Assembly (NCBI GenBank): GCA_004298605.1
Contig: SCPW01000421.1
Span: 1-5,540 of the forward strand
Length of the DNA: 5,540 nucleotides
Origin: Gallionella sp.
GTDB lineage: Bacteria > Pseudomonadota > Gammaproteobacteria > Burkholderiales > Gallionellaceae
Direction: 5' to 3'
Shown here: piece after piece, positions 1 to 5,540 of the stretch
How positions within the stretch are numbered: the first letter of the stretch is position 1
Layout: the number at the start of each line of letters is the position of its first letter
Notes under the pieces: generated by a model
What the model was told of the DNA's origin: nothing
What the model saw: the letters and a program-made list of their open reading frames with translations, nothing else
Database searches by the model: none
Made by a program: the position numbers and the translations under genes

Positions 1-1359
1 TTCAATGCGGGCATCGGCTGGATATATGTTGCGCTGCATGATTATGGCGACATGCCGATGCTGCTGGCGTTGCCCGCCACTTTTTTATTTGCTGCATTTC
101 TCGCTTTGTTCCCTGCTCTGGCCGGCTATGCGCAGGCGCGCTTTCAGGCGGCAAACGGGCTGCGCGCCGCGCTGGTGATACCTGCGATATGGGTGCTGAT
201 CGAGTGGCTGCGCGGCACGATATTCACCGGCTTCCCGTGGCTGACCTTGGGCTATGCGCACAGTGACAGCCCGCTGGCGGGATATGCGCCACTGTTCGGC
301 GTGTACGGCGTGTCGCTGGCGGCGGCGGTGGGCGCCGGATTGTTGGGCACGTTCGCCCTTCAATACATCGGGGCGAACGGCAATGCGGGAGCGGTGCGCT
401 GGAGCAGGCCTGGCATGGTCGCGTTGGCCGCGCTACTTGTTCTATGGGTGAGCGGTGCAGCGTTGCGCGCCATCGCATGGACGCAGCCGCGCGGCGCATC
501 GTTCAGCGTGTCATTGGTGCAGGGCAACATCGCGCAGGACATCAAATTCCGCGAAGAATCCTTGGCGGGCACGCTGGAAACCTACCTCCGCCTGACCTTG
601 CAAAACCCGGCACGCCTCACCGTATTGCCGGAATCCGCGCTGCCGCTGTTGCGCCAGGAAATGCCGCAAAGCCTGGTCGAAGAACTCCGCGAACATGCCA
701 GAAAGAACGATGGCGATATATTGATCGGCGCCTTCGAGCGCGACAACGGCAGCTACTATAACAGCGTATTTTCGCTCAGCGAAGATGGCGAACAGCATTA
801 CCGCAAACAGCACCTGGTGCCGTTCGGCGAATTCATCCCCTTGCGCCCGCTGCTCGGCCCGCTCATCAACGGCGCGCTCAACATCCCGATGGGCGATCTG
901 GCGCGCGGCGATGCCCGCCAGGCGCCGCTGGATGTCGCCGGGCAGCGCGTCGCGGCGAACATCTGCTACGAAGACGTGTTCGGCGAAGAAATCATCCGCG
1001 CCCTGCCGCAGGCGACACTGCTGGTGAATTTCACCAACGATGCCTGGTACGGTCATTCGCACGCCGCCGCGCAGCACAACCAGATTTCACAACTGCGCGC
1101 GCTGGAAACCGGGCGCATGATGCTGCGCGCCACCAATACCGGCGTCACTTCCATCATCGGCGCTGACGGCAAAATAGTGCAGCAACTGCCGCAACACCAA
1201 GAAGGCGTGCTGCGAGGCCGGGCGCAAGGCTATGATGGTATTACACCGTATGTGCGCTGGGGCAATGCGGCGGTGATGCTGCTGATCGCGCTGATGTTGT
1301 CCTATGCGTGGGTGCGGCGCATCCCCTCCCCTGACAAGGGGAGGCCGGGAGAGGTTTAA
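1..1359 (+). CDS. lnt: Apolipoprotein N-acyltransferase, 5'-truncated by window edge
   Basis: Inner-membrane enzyme that adds the third acyl chain to the N-terminal cysteine of lipoproteins, taking it from a phospholipid; last step of lipoprotein maturation before Lol sorting. The frame is open from base 1, and the family-typical stretch GWIYVALHDYG lies before the first ATG (52), so the true start is outside the window. About 60 N-terminal residues are missing compared with E. coli Lnt (512 aa); 452 codons are present. In window codons, hydrophobic segments lie near 20-40, 55-70, 95-120 and 135-160. A periplasmic nitrilase-type domain follows, starting near VQGNI (173), then a last membrane segment at about 421-438. 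The catalytic triad is intact: Glu211 (LPES), Lys269 (RKQHLVPFGE) and Cys322 (ICYED). Glu277 and Glu324 match other residues known to be essential in E. coli. The final residues (442-452) are encoded by a palindromic repeat and look added on. Confidence 0.96.
   Translation, partial: FNAGIGWIYVALHDYGDMPMLLALPATFLFAAFLALFPALAGYAQARFQAANGLRAALVIPAIWVLIEWLRGTIFTGFPWLTLGYAHSDSPLAGYAPLFGVYGVSLAAAVGAGLLGTFALQYIGANGNAGAVRWSRPGMVALAALLVLWVSGAALRAIAWTQPRGASFSVSLVQGNIAQDIKFREESLAGTLETYLRLTLQNPARLTVLPESALPLLRQEMPQSLVEELREHARKNDGDILIGAFERDNGSYYNSVFSLSEDGEQHYRKQHLVPFGEFIPLRPLLGPLINGALNIPMGDLARGDARQAPLDVAGQRVAANICYEDVFGEEIIRALPQATLLVNFTNDAWYGHSHAAAQHNQISQLRALETGRMMLRATNTGVTSIIGADGKIVQQLPQHQEGVLRGRAQGYDGITPYVRWGNAAVMLLIALMLSYAWVRRIPSPDKGRPGEV
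1325..1344. repeat. REP-like perfect palindrome at the 3' end of lnt
   Basis: CCTCCCCT and AGGGGAGG form an exact 8-bp inverted repeat around a GACA loop. A further purine-rich tail, CCGGGAGAGG, follows up to 1354. The overall layout (CCTCCCC, short loop, GGGGAGG, then a G-rich tail running into TTT) resembles short dispersed palindromes that I recall between genes in many proteobacteria; that family assignment is from memory. It lies inside the reading frame and encodes the proline/glycine-rich end PSPDKGRPGEV of Lnt. No T-run follows it, so it does not look like an intrinsic terminator, but as RNA it could stall 3' exonucleases or affect translation of the next gene. Confidence 0.6.
1347..1354 (+). 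promoter_or_regulatory. Ribosome binding site of the GIY-YIG gene
   Basis: GGGAGAGG lies 8 nt before GTG 1363 and overlaps the last lnt codons. It supports the GTG start, which also matches the expected N-terminus of the family. The lnt stop (1357-1359) falls between this site and the start, so ribosomes finishing lnt could reinitiate here. The neighbouring hairpin 1325-1344 ends 2 nt before this site. Confidence 0.55.
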
Positions 1360-1362
1360 AGA

Positions 1363-1608
1363 GTGCGCTGGTTCTGCTACCTCCTGCGTTGTGCCGACGA
1401 TACACTGTACTGCGGCATCACCAACGACCTTGAAAAACGCCTCGCGGCACACAATACCGGCATGGCAGCGAAATACACGCGGGCTCGCGGGCCGGTGGCG
1501 CTGGTATTTGTGGAGACGCACGCCGACAAATCTGCCGCGCTGAAGCGCGAGATGGAGATAAAGTCGTTGACGCGGGCGGAGAAATTAATGCTCATCAAAA
1601 CTTCCTGA
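1363..1608 (+). CDS. GIY-YIG endonuclease-domain protein, YhbQ/UPF0213-like
   Basis: A single GIY-YIG domain of 81 aa, without the extra DNA-binding or UvrC-type domains found in larger members. The signature is degenerate: YLL at residues 6-8 replaces GIY/YIL, and YCGITND at 16-22 replaces YIGxTxD. The expected arginine follows in EKRLAAHN (Arg26), and the metal-binding glutamate is probably Glu63 in LKREMEIK. The AKYTRARGPV stretch (36-45) is typical of the YhbQ-type branch, whose E. coli member has DNA nuclease activity reported; the cellular role is poorly defined and DNA repair is only suspected. The GTG start is chosen for its Shine-Dalgarno site and because it leaves just a few residues before YLL. 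It sits 3 nt after lnt and is probably cotranscribed. The protein is somewhat shorter than E. coli YhbQ (about 100 aa), lacking only the variable C-terminal tail. Confidence 0.88.
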   Translation: MRWFCYLLRCADDTLYCGITNDLEKRLAAHNTGMAAKYTRARGPVALVFVETHADKSAALKREMEIKSLTRAEKLMLIKTS

Positions 1609-1614
1609 GCCGAG

Positions 1615-1643
1615 TTGTTTAGCCGATAGATTTTATGTACAGT
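1615..1643 (+). promoter_or_regulatory. Candidate promoter for the exported-protein pair
   Basis: TTGTTT (1615-1620) and TACAGT (1638-1643) are separated by 17 nt. They match the sigma-70 consensus at 3 of 6 and 4 of 6 positions. The spacing and the position about 39 nt before ATG 1682 fit, but both boxes are weak. The 73-nt gap after the GIY-YIG gene and the terminator at the end of the pair both favour a separate transcription unit. Confidence 0.35.
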
Positions 1644-1669
1644 ACGCCCAGTTTTGCGGCCCACTCACC

Positions 1670-1675
1670 AAGGAG
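1670..1675 (+). promoter_or_regulatory. Strong ribosome binding site
   Basis: AAGGAG lies 6 nt before ATG 1682. It is the strongest Shine-Dalgarno match in the window and fixes the start of the small exported protein. Confidence 0.8.
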
Positions 1676-1681
1676 ATAGAA

Positions 1682-2068
1682 ATGCTGAAAATAAAACAGT
1701 TACTTCCCATTGCGGCGTTATGTCTGGCAGCGCAAAGCAGTTGCGTATTGGCAGGGGAAGATACCCATGCCGGCCAAGCGATCAAAAATTCGGCACAAGC
1801 TAGCGGCCATGCCAGTGCCAGCGCAGCACATTCCATTGCTGCTTCCGGACAAGTCACTTCCGCAGCATCCGCAATGCCTTTATCTATCGGGGGCGCTGCC
1901 TTGACTTCCGGTGGTGTGGCAAGTATCGGCGCCGCAAATGAATCGATGAAAGCAGCAACATCACCCATCGGCAAACCGCTGAAAATTACGGATGAAGCCA
2001 TTACAACCACACCGCCGAATGAAGCTCTCAAAACAAAAGAGAGCAAAAAATCTGACGAAAAAATCTAG
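1682..2068 (+). CDS. Small exported Ala/Ser/Gly-rich protein of unknown function
   Basis: A 128-aa protein with a clear Sec signal peptide: Lys3 and Lys5, a hydrophobic core at about 7-17, and a likely signal peptidase I site after VLA (22-24), leaving a mature protein of about 104 aa in the periplasm or beyond. Residues 30-64 are nearly all Ala, Ser, Gly, Gln and His, with His29, His43 and His50 spaced through them. Residues 65-86 form a mildly hydrophobic glycine-rich stretch with paired glycines at 70-71 and 77-78 and another at 83, resembling a glycine zipper that might touch membrane or self-associate. The rest is polar: a conserved-looking PIGKPLKITDEAI (95-107), a TTPPNEALK segment, and a Lys/Glu/Ser tail. 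I do not recognise an enzyme motif. The stop codon overlaps the next gene's ribosome binding site and both products are exported, so they probably act together. Confidence 0.8.
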   Translation: MLKIKQLLPIAALCLAAQSSCVLAGEDTHAGQAIKNSAQASGHASASAAHSIAASGQVTSAASAMPLSIGGAALTSGGVASIGAANESMKAATSPIGKPLKITDEAITTTPPNEALKTKESKKSDEKI

Positions 2069-2071
2069 GGA
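2067..2071 (+). promoter_or_regulatory. Ribosome binding site overlapping the upstream stop codon
   Basis: AGGGA begins inside the TAG stop (2066-2068) of the small exported protein and lies 5 nt before ATG 2077. This layout suggests translational coupling of the two exported proteins, and it supports the ATG that gives a full signal peptide. Confidence 0.6.
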
Positions 2072-2076
2072 AATTT

Positions 2077-2886
2077 ATGCGCTACCTGACACAGATATTT
2101 CTGTTCTTCATGCTTGTTTGCGCAGCCCCGGCGCAAGCAACAGGATTTAGCTCGAGCAGCAGCCAAGCCGGCGAGGCACTGCACTATTCCGCTGAGCAAA
2201 TTATTAAGTTTTCCAAAAAAGTTGAAAAAACAATGGCCGACAAAGGGGCTTATGTGGCGATTCTGGCGCGCATGGGCCGACCTCGTTCGGAGTTGCCTGA
2301 AGGAATGCATTTTACCCACGTGGCTTTCGCCGTCTATTCCGAGATTACGACCAGTGATGGCAGAAAAGTGCCGGGTTATGCAATCTACAACTTATACCAA
2401 AAGGATGGGCAGCCGGATGTAAGTGCACTGGCCCAAGATTTTCCGGTAGATTTTTTTGCCGGGGTTGCCGAACTGGAAGCGGGCGTCATTATTCCCTCTG
2501 CTGAATTGCAAAAACGGTTACTGGGTGTAATTGGCTCAGATGTCTATAGCAAGTTACATGAACCGCACTATTCGGTGATTGCAAACCCATACACATTGGG
2601 CAGACAGAATTGCACGGAATTTGTATTGGACGTGATTAATGCTGCAATTTATCAAACCGATGATATTGGAAAAATCAAGGCAAATGAAAAAGCCTATTTT
2701 GTCGGGCAGAAAGTCAACGTTAACCCTTTCAAGCTGATGCTTGGCTCCATGTTCAGCAAGGAAGTATCTACTTCTGATCATAATAATGGCGAAACTATCA
2801 CTGCCACTTTCGAGACGATCAGCCAATATCTTGGCAAATATGATGAGGGCGTTGAAACACTTACGGTAATACCTGACACGAATTAG
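2077..2886 (+). CDS. Exported DUF2145 protein, possible permuted NlpC/P60-like hydrolase
   Basis: A 269-aa protein with a Sec signal peptide (Arg2; hydrophobic core 7-17; likely cleavage after AQA, residues 19-21). I recognise the DUF2145 family from RMGRPRSELPEGMHFTHVAF (about 65-84), PGYAIYNLYQ, DFPVDFFAGVAELEAGVIIP, HYSVIANPYT and NCTEFVLDVINAAIY. No function has been established for this family as far as I know. The order of a His motif (FTHVAF, His81) followed about 100 residues later by a Cys motif in a predicted helix (QNCTEFVLDV, Cys179) is that of circularly permuted papain-like NlpC/P60 proteins such as YaeF/YiiX. A periplasmic cysteine hydrolase acting on peptidoglycan peptides or lipid esters is therefore an inference. 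It is the second gene of a two-gene unit closed by an intrinsic terminator. Base composition is lower in G+C than lnt or glyS (for example 2641-2700 is about 32% G+C). Confidence 0.85.
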   Translation: MRYLTQIFLFFMLVCAAPAQATGFSSSSSQAGEALHYSAEQIIKFSKKVEKTMADKGAYVAILARMGRPRSELPEGMHFTHVAFAVYSEITTSDGRKVPGYAIYNLYQKDGQPDVSALAQDFPVDFFAGVAELEAGVIIPSAELQKRLLGVIGSDVYSKLHEPHYSVIANPYTLGRQNCTEFVLDVINAAIYQTDDIGKIKANEKAYFVGQKVNVNPFKLMLGSMFSKEVSTSDHNNGETITATFETISQYLGKYDEGVETLTVIPDTN

Positions 2887-2908
2887 TGCGTGGCAACGAT
2901 TAAAATCG

Positions 2909-2939
2909 ACGGGCGGGTTATATCTCGCCCGTTTTGTTT
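2909..2939 (+). terminator. Intrinsic terminator after the DUF2145 gene
   Basis: A 9-bp stem (2909-2917 with 2924-2932, one G-U pair) encloses a TTATAT loop and is followed by TTTGTTT. It starts 22 nt after the DUF2145 stop codon and isolates the glyQS genes from upstream transcription. On the minus strand the A-run is broken by CG, so it is probably one-directional. Confidence 0.88.
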
Positions 2940-2968
2940 CCACGCTAACGAAAGCCGTCGAAAACCAG

Positions 2969-2974
2969 TAAAAT
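2969..2974 (+). promoter_or_regulatory. Candidate -10 box for glyQS
   Basis: TAAAAT matches TATAAT at five of six positions and lies just after the terminator. No good -35 box is present at 16-18 nt spacing (the best is near TAACGA, 2946-2951). A transcript from here would start near 2981, giving a leader of about 12 nt for ATG 2993 or 24 nt for ATG 3005. A glyQS promoter is required somewhere between the terminator and glyQ, and this is the only candidate I see. Confidence 0.4.
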
Positions 2975-2992
2975 GCGTCCCTTCGCAACCGC

Positions 2993-4000
2993 ATGAAATC
3001 ACCGATGCTTACCTTTGGCTCCAACATAACGCCCGCGAGCGTGCATGAATCTCCACCGAAGCCCGGCTCAAACTCAAAGCCAAGTTTTCAGCAAATCATC
3101 CTGACGCTACAGAATTATTGGGACCAGCAGGGCTGTGCGCTGCTGCAACCTTATGACATGGAAGTCGGTGCGGGCACGTCGCACACCGCCACTTTTTTGC
3201 GCGCGCTCGGGCCGGAGCCATGGAAGGCCGCTTATGTGCAGCCTTCGCGCCGCCCCAAGGACGGGCGCTATGGTGAAAATCCGAACCGTTTGCAGCATTA
3301 CTACCAGTTTCAGGTGGTGCTGAAGCCCGCGCCGTCCAACATTCTGGAGCTGTATCTCGGCTCGCTGGAAGCACTCGGTTTCGATCTCAAGCAAAACGAC
3401 ATCCGCTTCGTCGAAGACGATTGGGAGAACCCGACGCTGGGCGCGTGGGGGCTGGGCTGGGAGGTGTGGCTGAACGGCATGGAAGTGACGCAGTTCACCT
3501 ATTTCCAGCAGGTCGGCGGCATCGACTGCAAGCCGATCACCGGCGAAATCACTTACGGGCTGGAGCGTCTGGCGATGTATCTGCAAGGCGTGGAGAACGT
3601 GTTCGATCTGACCTGGACGCCGGGCGTCACCTACCGCGATGTTTACCATCAAAACGAAGTCGAACAATCGACTTACAACTTCGAGCACAGCGATGTGGAA
3701 TTTTTGCTCGGCGCGTTTGGCAGTTACGAGAAACAGGCCAAGCATCTGATGGAACAACAACTGGCGCTGCCCGCCTACGAGCAAGTGCTGAAAGCCGCGC
3801 ACAGCTTCAACTTGCTGGATGCGCGCGGCGCGATCTCGGTGACGGAACGCGCCGCTTACATCGGTCGCATCCGCAACCTGGCGCGCAGCGTGGCGCAAAG
3901 CTATTTCGACAGCCGGGCGCGTCTGGGCTTCCCGATGGCTCCACGCGCATGGGCAGATGAAGTGCTGGCGCAGATTGAGAAGAAGGCGGTGGCGGCATGA
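2993..4000 (+). CDS. glyQ: Glycine--tRNA ligase alpha subunit
   Basis: The alpha subunit holds the class II catalytic core that activates glycine with ATP and passes it to tRNA-Gly in the cytoplasmic alpha2/beta2 enzyme. The family core begins at [12 protein letters not shown] (from 32) and is complete. It includes [20 protein letters not shown], the motif 2 region with [20 protein letters not shown] (86-105), [31 protein letters not shown], the motif 3 region [13 protein letters not shown] (184-196), [13 protein letters not shown] and the C-terminal [16 protein letters not shown]. At 335 aa it is longer than E. coli GlyQ (303 aa), mainly from about 25 extra N-terminal residues of low complexity. 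The start is uncertain: ATG 2993, ATG 3005 and GTG 3041 are in frame and none has a good Shine-Dalgarno site. ATG 3005 gives MLTF, the usual betaproteobacterial opening. The stop overlaps the glyS start. Confidence 0.97.
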   Translation: MKSPMLTFGSNITPASVHESPPKPGSNSKPSFQQIILTLQNYWDQQGCALLQPYDMEVGAGTSHTATFLRALGPEPWKAAYVQPSRRPKDGRYGENPNRLQHYYQFQVVLKPAPSNILELYLGSLEALGFDLKQNDIRFVEDDWENPTLGAWGLGWEVWLNGMEVTQFTYFQQVGGIDCKPITGEITYGLERLAMYLQGVENVFDLTWTPGVTYRDVYHQNEVEQSTYNFEHSDVEFLLGAFGSYEKQAKHLMEQQLALPAYEQVLKAAHSFNLLDARGAISVTERAAYIGRIRNLARSVAQSYFDSRARLGFPMAPRAWADEVLAQIEKKAVAA

Positions 4001-5540
4001 GCACCAAGAATTTGCTGGTTGAACTGTTTGTCGAAGAACTGCCGCCCAAGTCGCTGAAAAAGCTGGGCGAAAGTTTTGCCGACGTTTTGGCTACCAGCCT
4101 CAAAACACAAGGCTTGGCAACGAGTGATGTGACCGTTACAGCCTATGCTTCGCCGCGCCGCCTCGCGGTACATATCACCAGCGTGGCGGCGCAAGCGGCT
4201 GACAAACCCGTTTCGCAAAAGTTGATGCCGGTTGCGGTAGGTTTGAATGCGAATGGTCAAGCGACGCCTGCGCTACTTAAAAAACTCGCCAGTCTCGGCG
4301 CAGACGCATCAGCGGCGCCGCAACTCAAACGCGCAATGGATGGCAAAGCTGAAGCCTTATTTTTCGACAGCGTGGTGACAGGTGCGACGCTGGCTGAGGG
4401 TTTGCAGAAGGCGCTCGATGAGGCGCTGGCGAAGCTGCCGATCGCCAAGGTGATGACCTATCAACTCGCCGACGGCTGGAGCAGCGTGAATTTCGTGCGC
4501 CCCGCGCACGGGCTGGTCGCGCTGCATGGCGCGGAGATTGTGCCGATCAGCGTGTTGGGCCTGAATGCCGGACGTGCGACGCGAGGTCATCGTTTCGAGG
4601 CCGCCAATCCAAATATTGTGTTGCGCGATGCCGATAGCTATGCGGAACAACTGAAAACCGAGGGTGCGGTGATCGCCAGTTTTGCCGGGCGTCGCGCCGA
4701 GATTGCCAAACAACTCGCCGCTGCGGCAGCCGTGGAAAACTTGCATCCGATCGAAGATGACGCGCTGCTGGACGAAGTGACTGCGCTGGTCGAGCGCCCC
4801 AATGTGCTGGTAGGGACGTTTGAAGCCGAGTTCCTCGAAGTGCCGCAGGAATGCCTGATTCTGACGATGAAGGCGAACCAGAAATATTTTCCGCTGCTGG
4901 ACAAAAACGGCAAGCTCACCAACAAATTTTTGATCGTGTCGAACATCCGCCCGGCGGACGCCAGCCTGGTGATCGGCGGCAACGAGCGGGTGGTGCGCCC
5001 GCGTCTGGCGGATGCAAAATTCTTCTTCGATCAGGATCGCAAAAAAACTTTGGAGTCGCGCGTGTTGGGGCTCGCCAAGGTGGTGTACCACAACAAGCTC
5101 GGCACACAGGGCGAACGGGTAGAGCGGGTTTGCGCCATCGCCAAGGCGATCGGCCAATTGCTTGGCGGCGATAGCCTCGCGCTGCAAGCCGAGCAAGCCG
5201 CGCTGCTGGCCAAGGCCGATCTGCTCACCGACATGGTGGGCGAATTCCCCGAGTTGCAAGGCATCATGGGGCGCTATTACGCGCAGCACGACGGACTGGG
5301 CGACGACATCGCGTTTGCGATCGAAGACCATTACAAGCCGCGCTTTGCCGGCGACGAACTGCCGCGCAACCCGGTCGGTATCTGCGTGGCGCTGGCGGAC
5401 AAGCTGGAGACATTGACAGGCATGTTCGGCATCGGCCAGATTCCGACTGGCGACAAAGACCCGTTCGCGTTGCGCCGCCATGCGCTGGGAGTGGTCAGGA
5501 TGCTGCTGGAAAAGGCATTGCCGCTCGGCCTGCACGATCT
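3997..5540 (+). CDS. glyS: Glycine--tRNA ligase beta subunit, 3'-truncated by window edge
   Basis: The beta subunit recognises and binds tRNA-Gly and completes the alpha2/beta2 synthetase; it has no catalytic core of its own. ATG 3997 overlaps the glyQ TGA in an ATGA arrangement, so translation is likely coupled to keep the subunits balanced; AAGG at 3983-3986 is a modest ribosome binding site. The frame is open for 514 codons to the right edge, out of about 690 in E. coli. Family landmarks in order: [12 protein letters not shown] (7-18), [43 protein letters not shown] (290-299), [16 protein letters not shown] (329-344), the HD-domain region around [17 protein letters not shown] (409-425), [15 protein letters not shown] (447-461) and [10 protein letters not shown] (485-494). 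The missing part is the C-terminal anticodon-binding region. No frameshift or internal stop is seen. Confidence 0.97.
   Translation, partial: MSTKNLLVELFVEELPPKSLKKLGESFADVLATSLKTQGLATSDVTVTAYASPRRLAVHITSVAAQAADKPVSQKLMPVAVGLNANGQATPALLKKLASLGADASAAPQLKRAMDGKAEALFFDSVVTGATLAEGLQKALDEALAKLPIAKVMTYQLADGWSSVNFVRPAHGLVALHGAEIVPISVLGLNAGRATRGHRFEAANPNIVLRDADSYAEQLKTEGAVIASFAGRRAEIAKQLAAAAAVENLHPIEDDALLDEVTALVERPNVLVGTFEAEFLEVPQECLILTMKANQKYFPLLDKNGKLTNKFLIVSNIRPADASLVIGGNERVVRPRLADAKFFFDQDRKKTLESRVLGLAKVVYHNKLGTQGERVERVCAIAKAIGQLLGGDSLALQAEQAALLAKADLLTDMVGEFPELQGIMGRYYAQHDGLGDDIAFAIEDHYKPRFAGDELPRNPVGICVALADKLETLTGMFGIGQIPTGDKDPFALRRHALGVVRMLLEKALPLGLHD

Noticed and set aside
511..1077. 188-codon open frame on the minus strand opposite lnt
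   Set aside because: It overlaps the nitrilase-type domain of Lnt with its complete catalytic triad, and its protein resembles no known family.
1608..1626. Repeated AGCCGA after the GIY-YIG gene, considered as a terminator stem
   Set aside because: The two copies are direct, not inverted, so they cannot pair. No other hairpin with a T-run is seen between 1609 and 1681.
1727..1744. Lipobox in the small exported protein (Cys21)
   Set aside because: The residues before the cysteine are Gln-Ser-Ser, lacking the Leu/Val at -3. The VLA site at 22-24 fits signal peptidase I better.
2897..2908. Small palindrome CGATTAAAATCG before the terminator
   Set aside because: It has a 5-bp arm with a 2-nt centre, too tight for a hairpin. 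It could be a binding site, but nothing supports that.
2940..2992. T-box or other riboswitch upstream of glyQ
   Set aside because: Only 53 nt separate the terminator from ATG 2993, too short for a T-box, and no antiterminator-like structure is visible.
3107..3898. Long open frame on the minus strand opposite glyQ
   Set aside because: It lies entirely within glyQ, has no family signature, and its codon pattern mirrors the conserved gene.
4357..5535. Long open frame on the minus strand opposite glyS
   Set aside because: The composition is Arg/Gln/His-rich, as expected from reading a GC-rich gene backwards. It has no recognisable domain and fully overlaps the well-supported glyS.

Overview
The window looks like a chromosomal segment of a betaproteobacterium. 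GlyQ and GlyS are of the split alpha2/beta2 glycyl-tRNA synthetase type, and GlyQ carries the betaproteobacterial-style stretch [20 protein letters not shown]. An apolipoprotein N-acyltransferase gene (lnt) lies just upstream; from memory, lnt followed by glyQ-glyS is a common betaproteobacterial order. An affinity to Nitrosomonadales/Gallionellaceae is only an impression. All supported genes lie on the plus strand.

Region 1 (1-1608): the 3' part of lnt, cut by the left window edge, followed after 3 nt by a small GIY-YIG endonuclease-domain gene of the YhbQ/UPF0213 type. The last codons of lnt are written by a GC-rich palindrome (1325-1344) that resembles a dispersed REP-like element. The Shine-Dalgarno sequence of the GIY-YIG gene lies in the tail of the same segment.

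Region 2 (1609-2940): a self-contained two-gene unit with a candidate promoter, two strong or adequate ribosome binding sites and a good intrinsic terminator. It encodes a small Ala/Ser/Gly-rich exported protein (1682-2068) and an exported DUF2145 protein (2077-2886). The second resembles a circularly permuted NlpC/P60 (papain-like) hydrolase, with a His motif before a Cys motif. It is visibly richer in A+T than the housekeeping genes around it. This is the least understood and most interesting part of the window.

Region 3 (2941-5540): glyQ with an unusual N-terminal extension, overlapping glyS by 4 nt (ATGA). glyS runs off the right edge after 514 codons. The two subunits form the enzyme that charges tRNA-Gly.

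The apparent history is an ancestral lnt-glyQ-glyS cluster into which the GIY-YIG gene and the exported pair were inserted. No stretch over 300 bases lacks a gene. I saw no tRNA or rRNA gene, CRISPR array, insertion sequence or broken gene.
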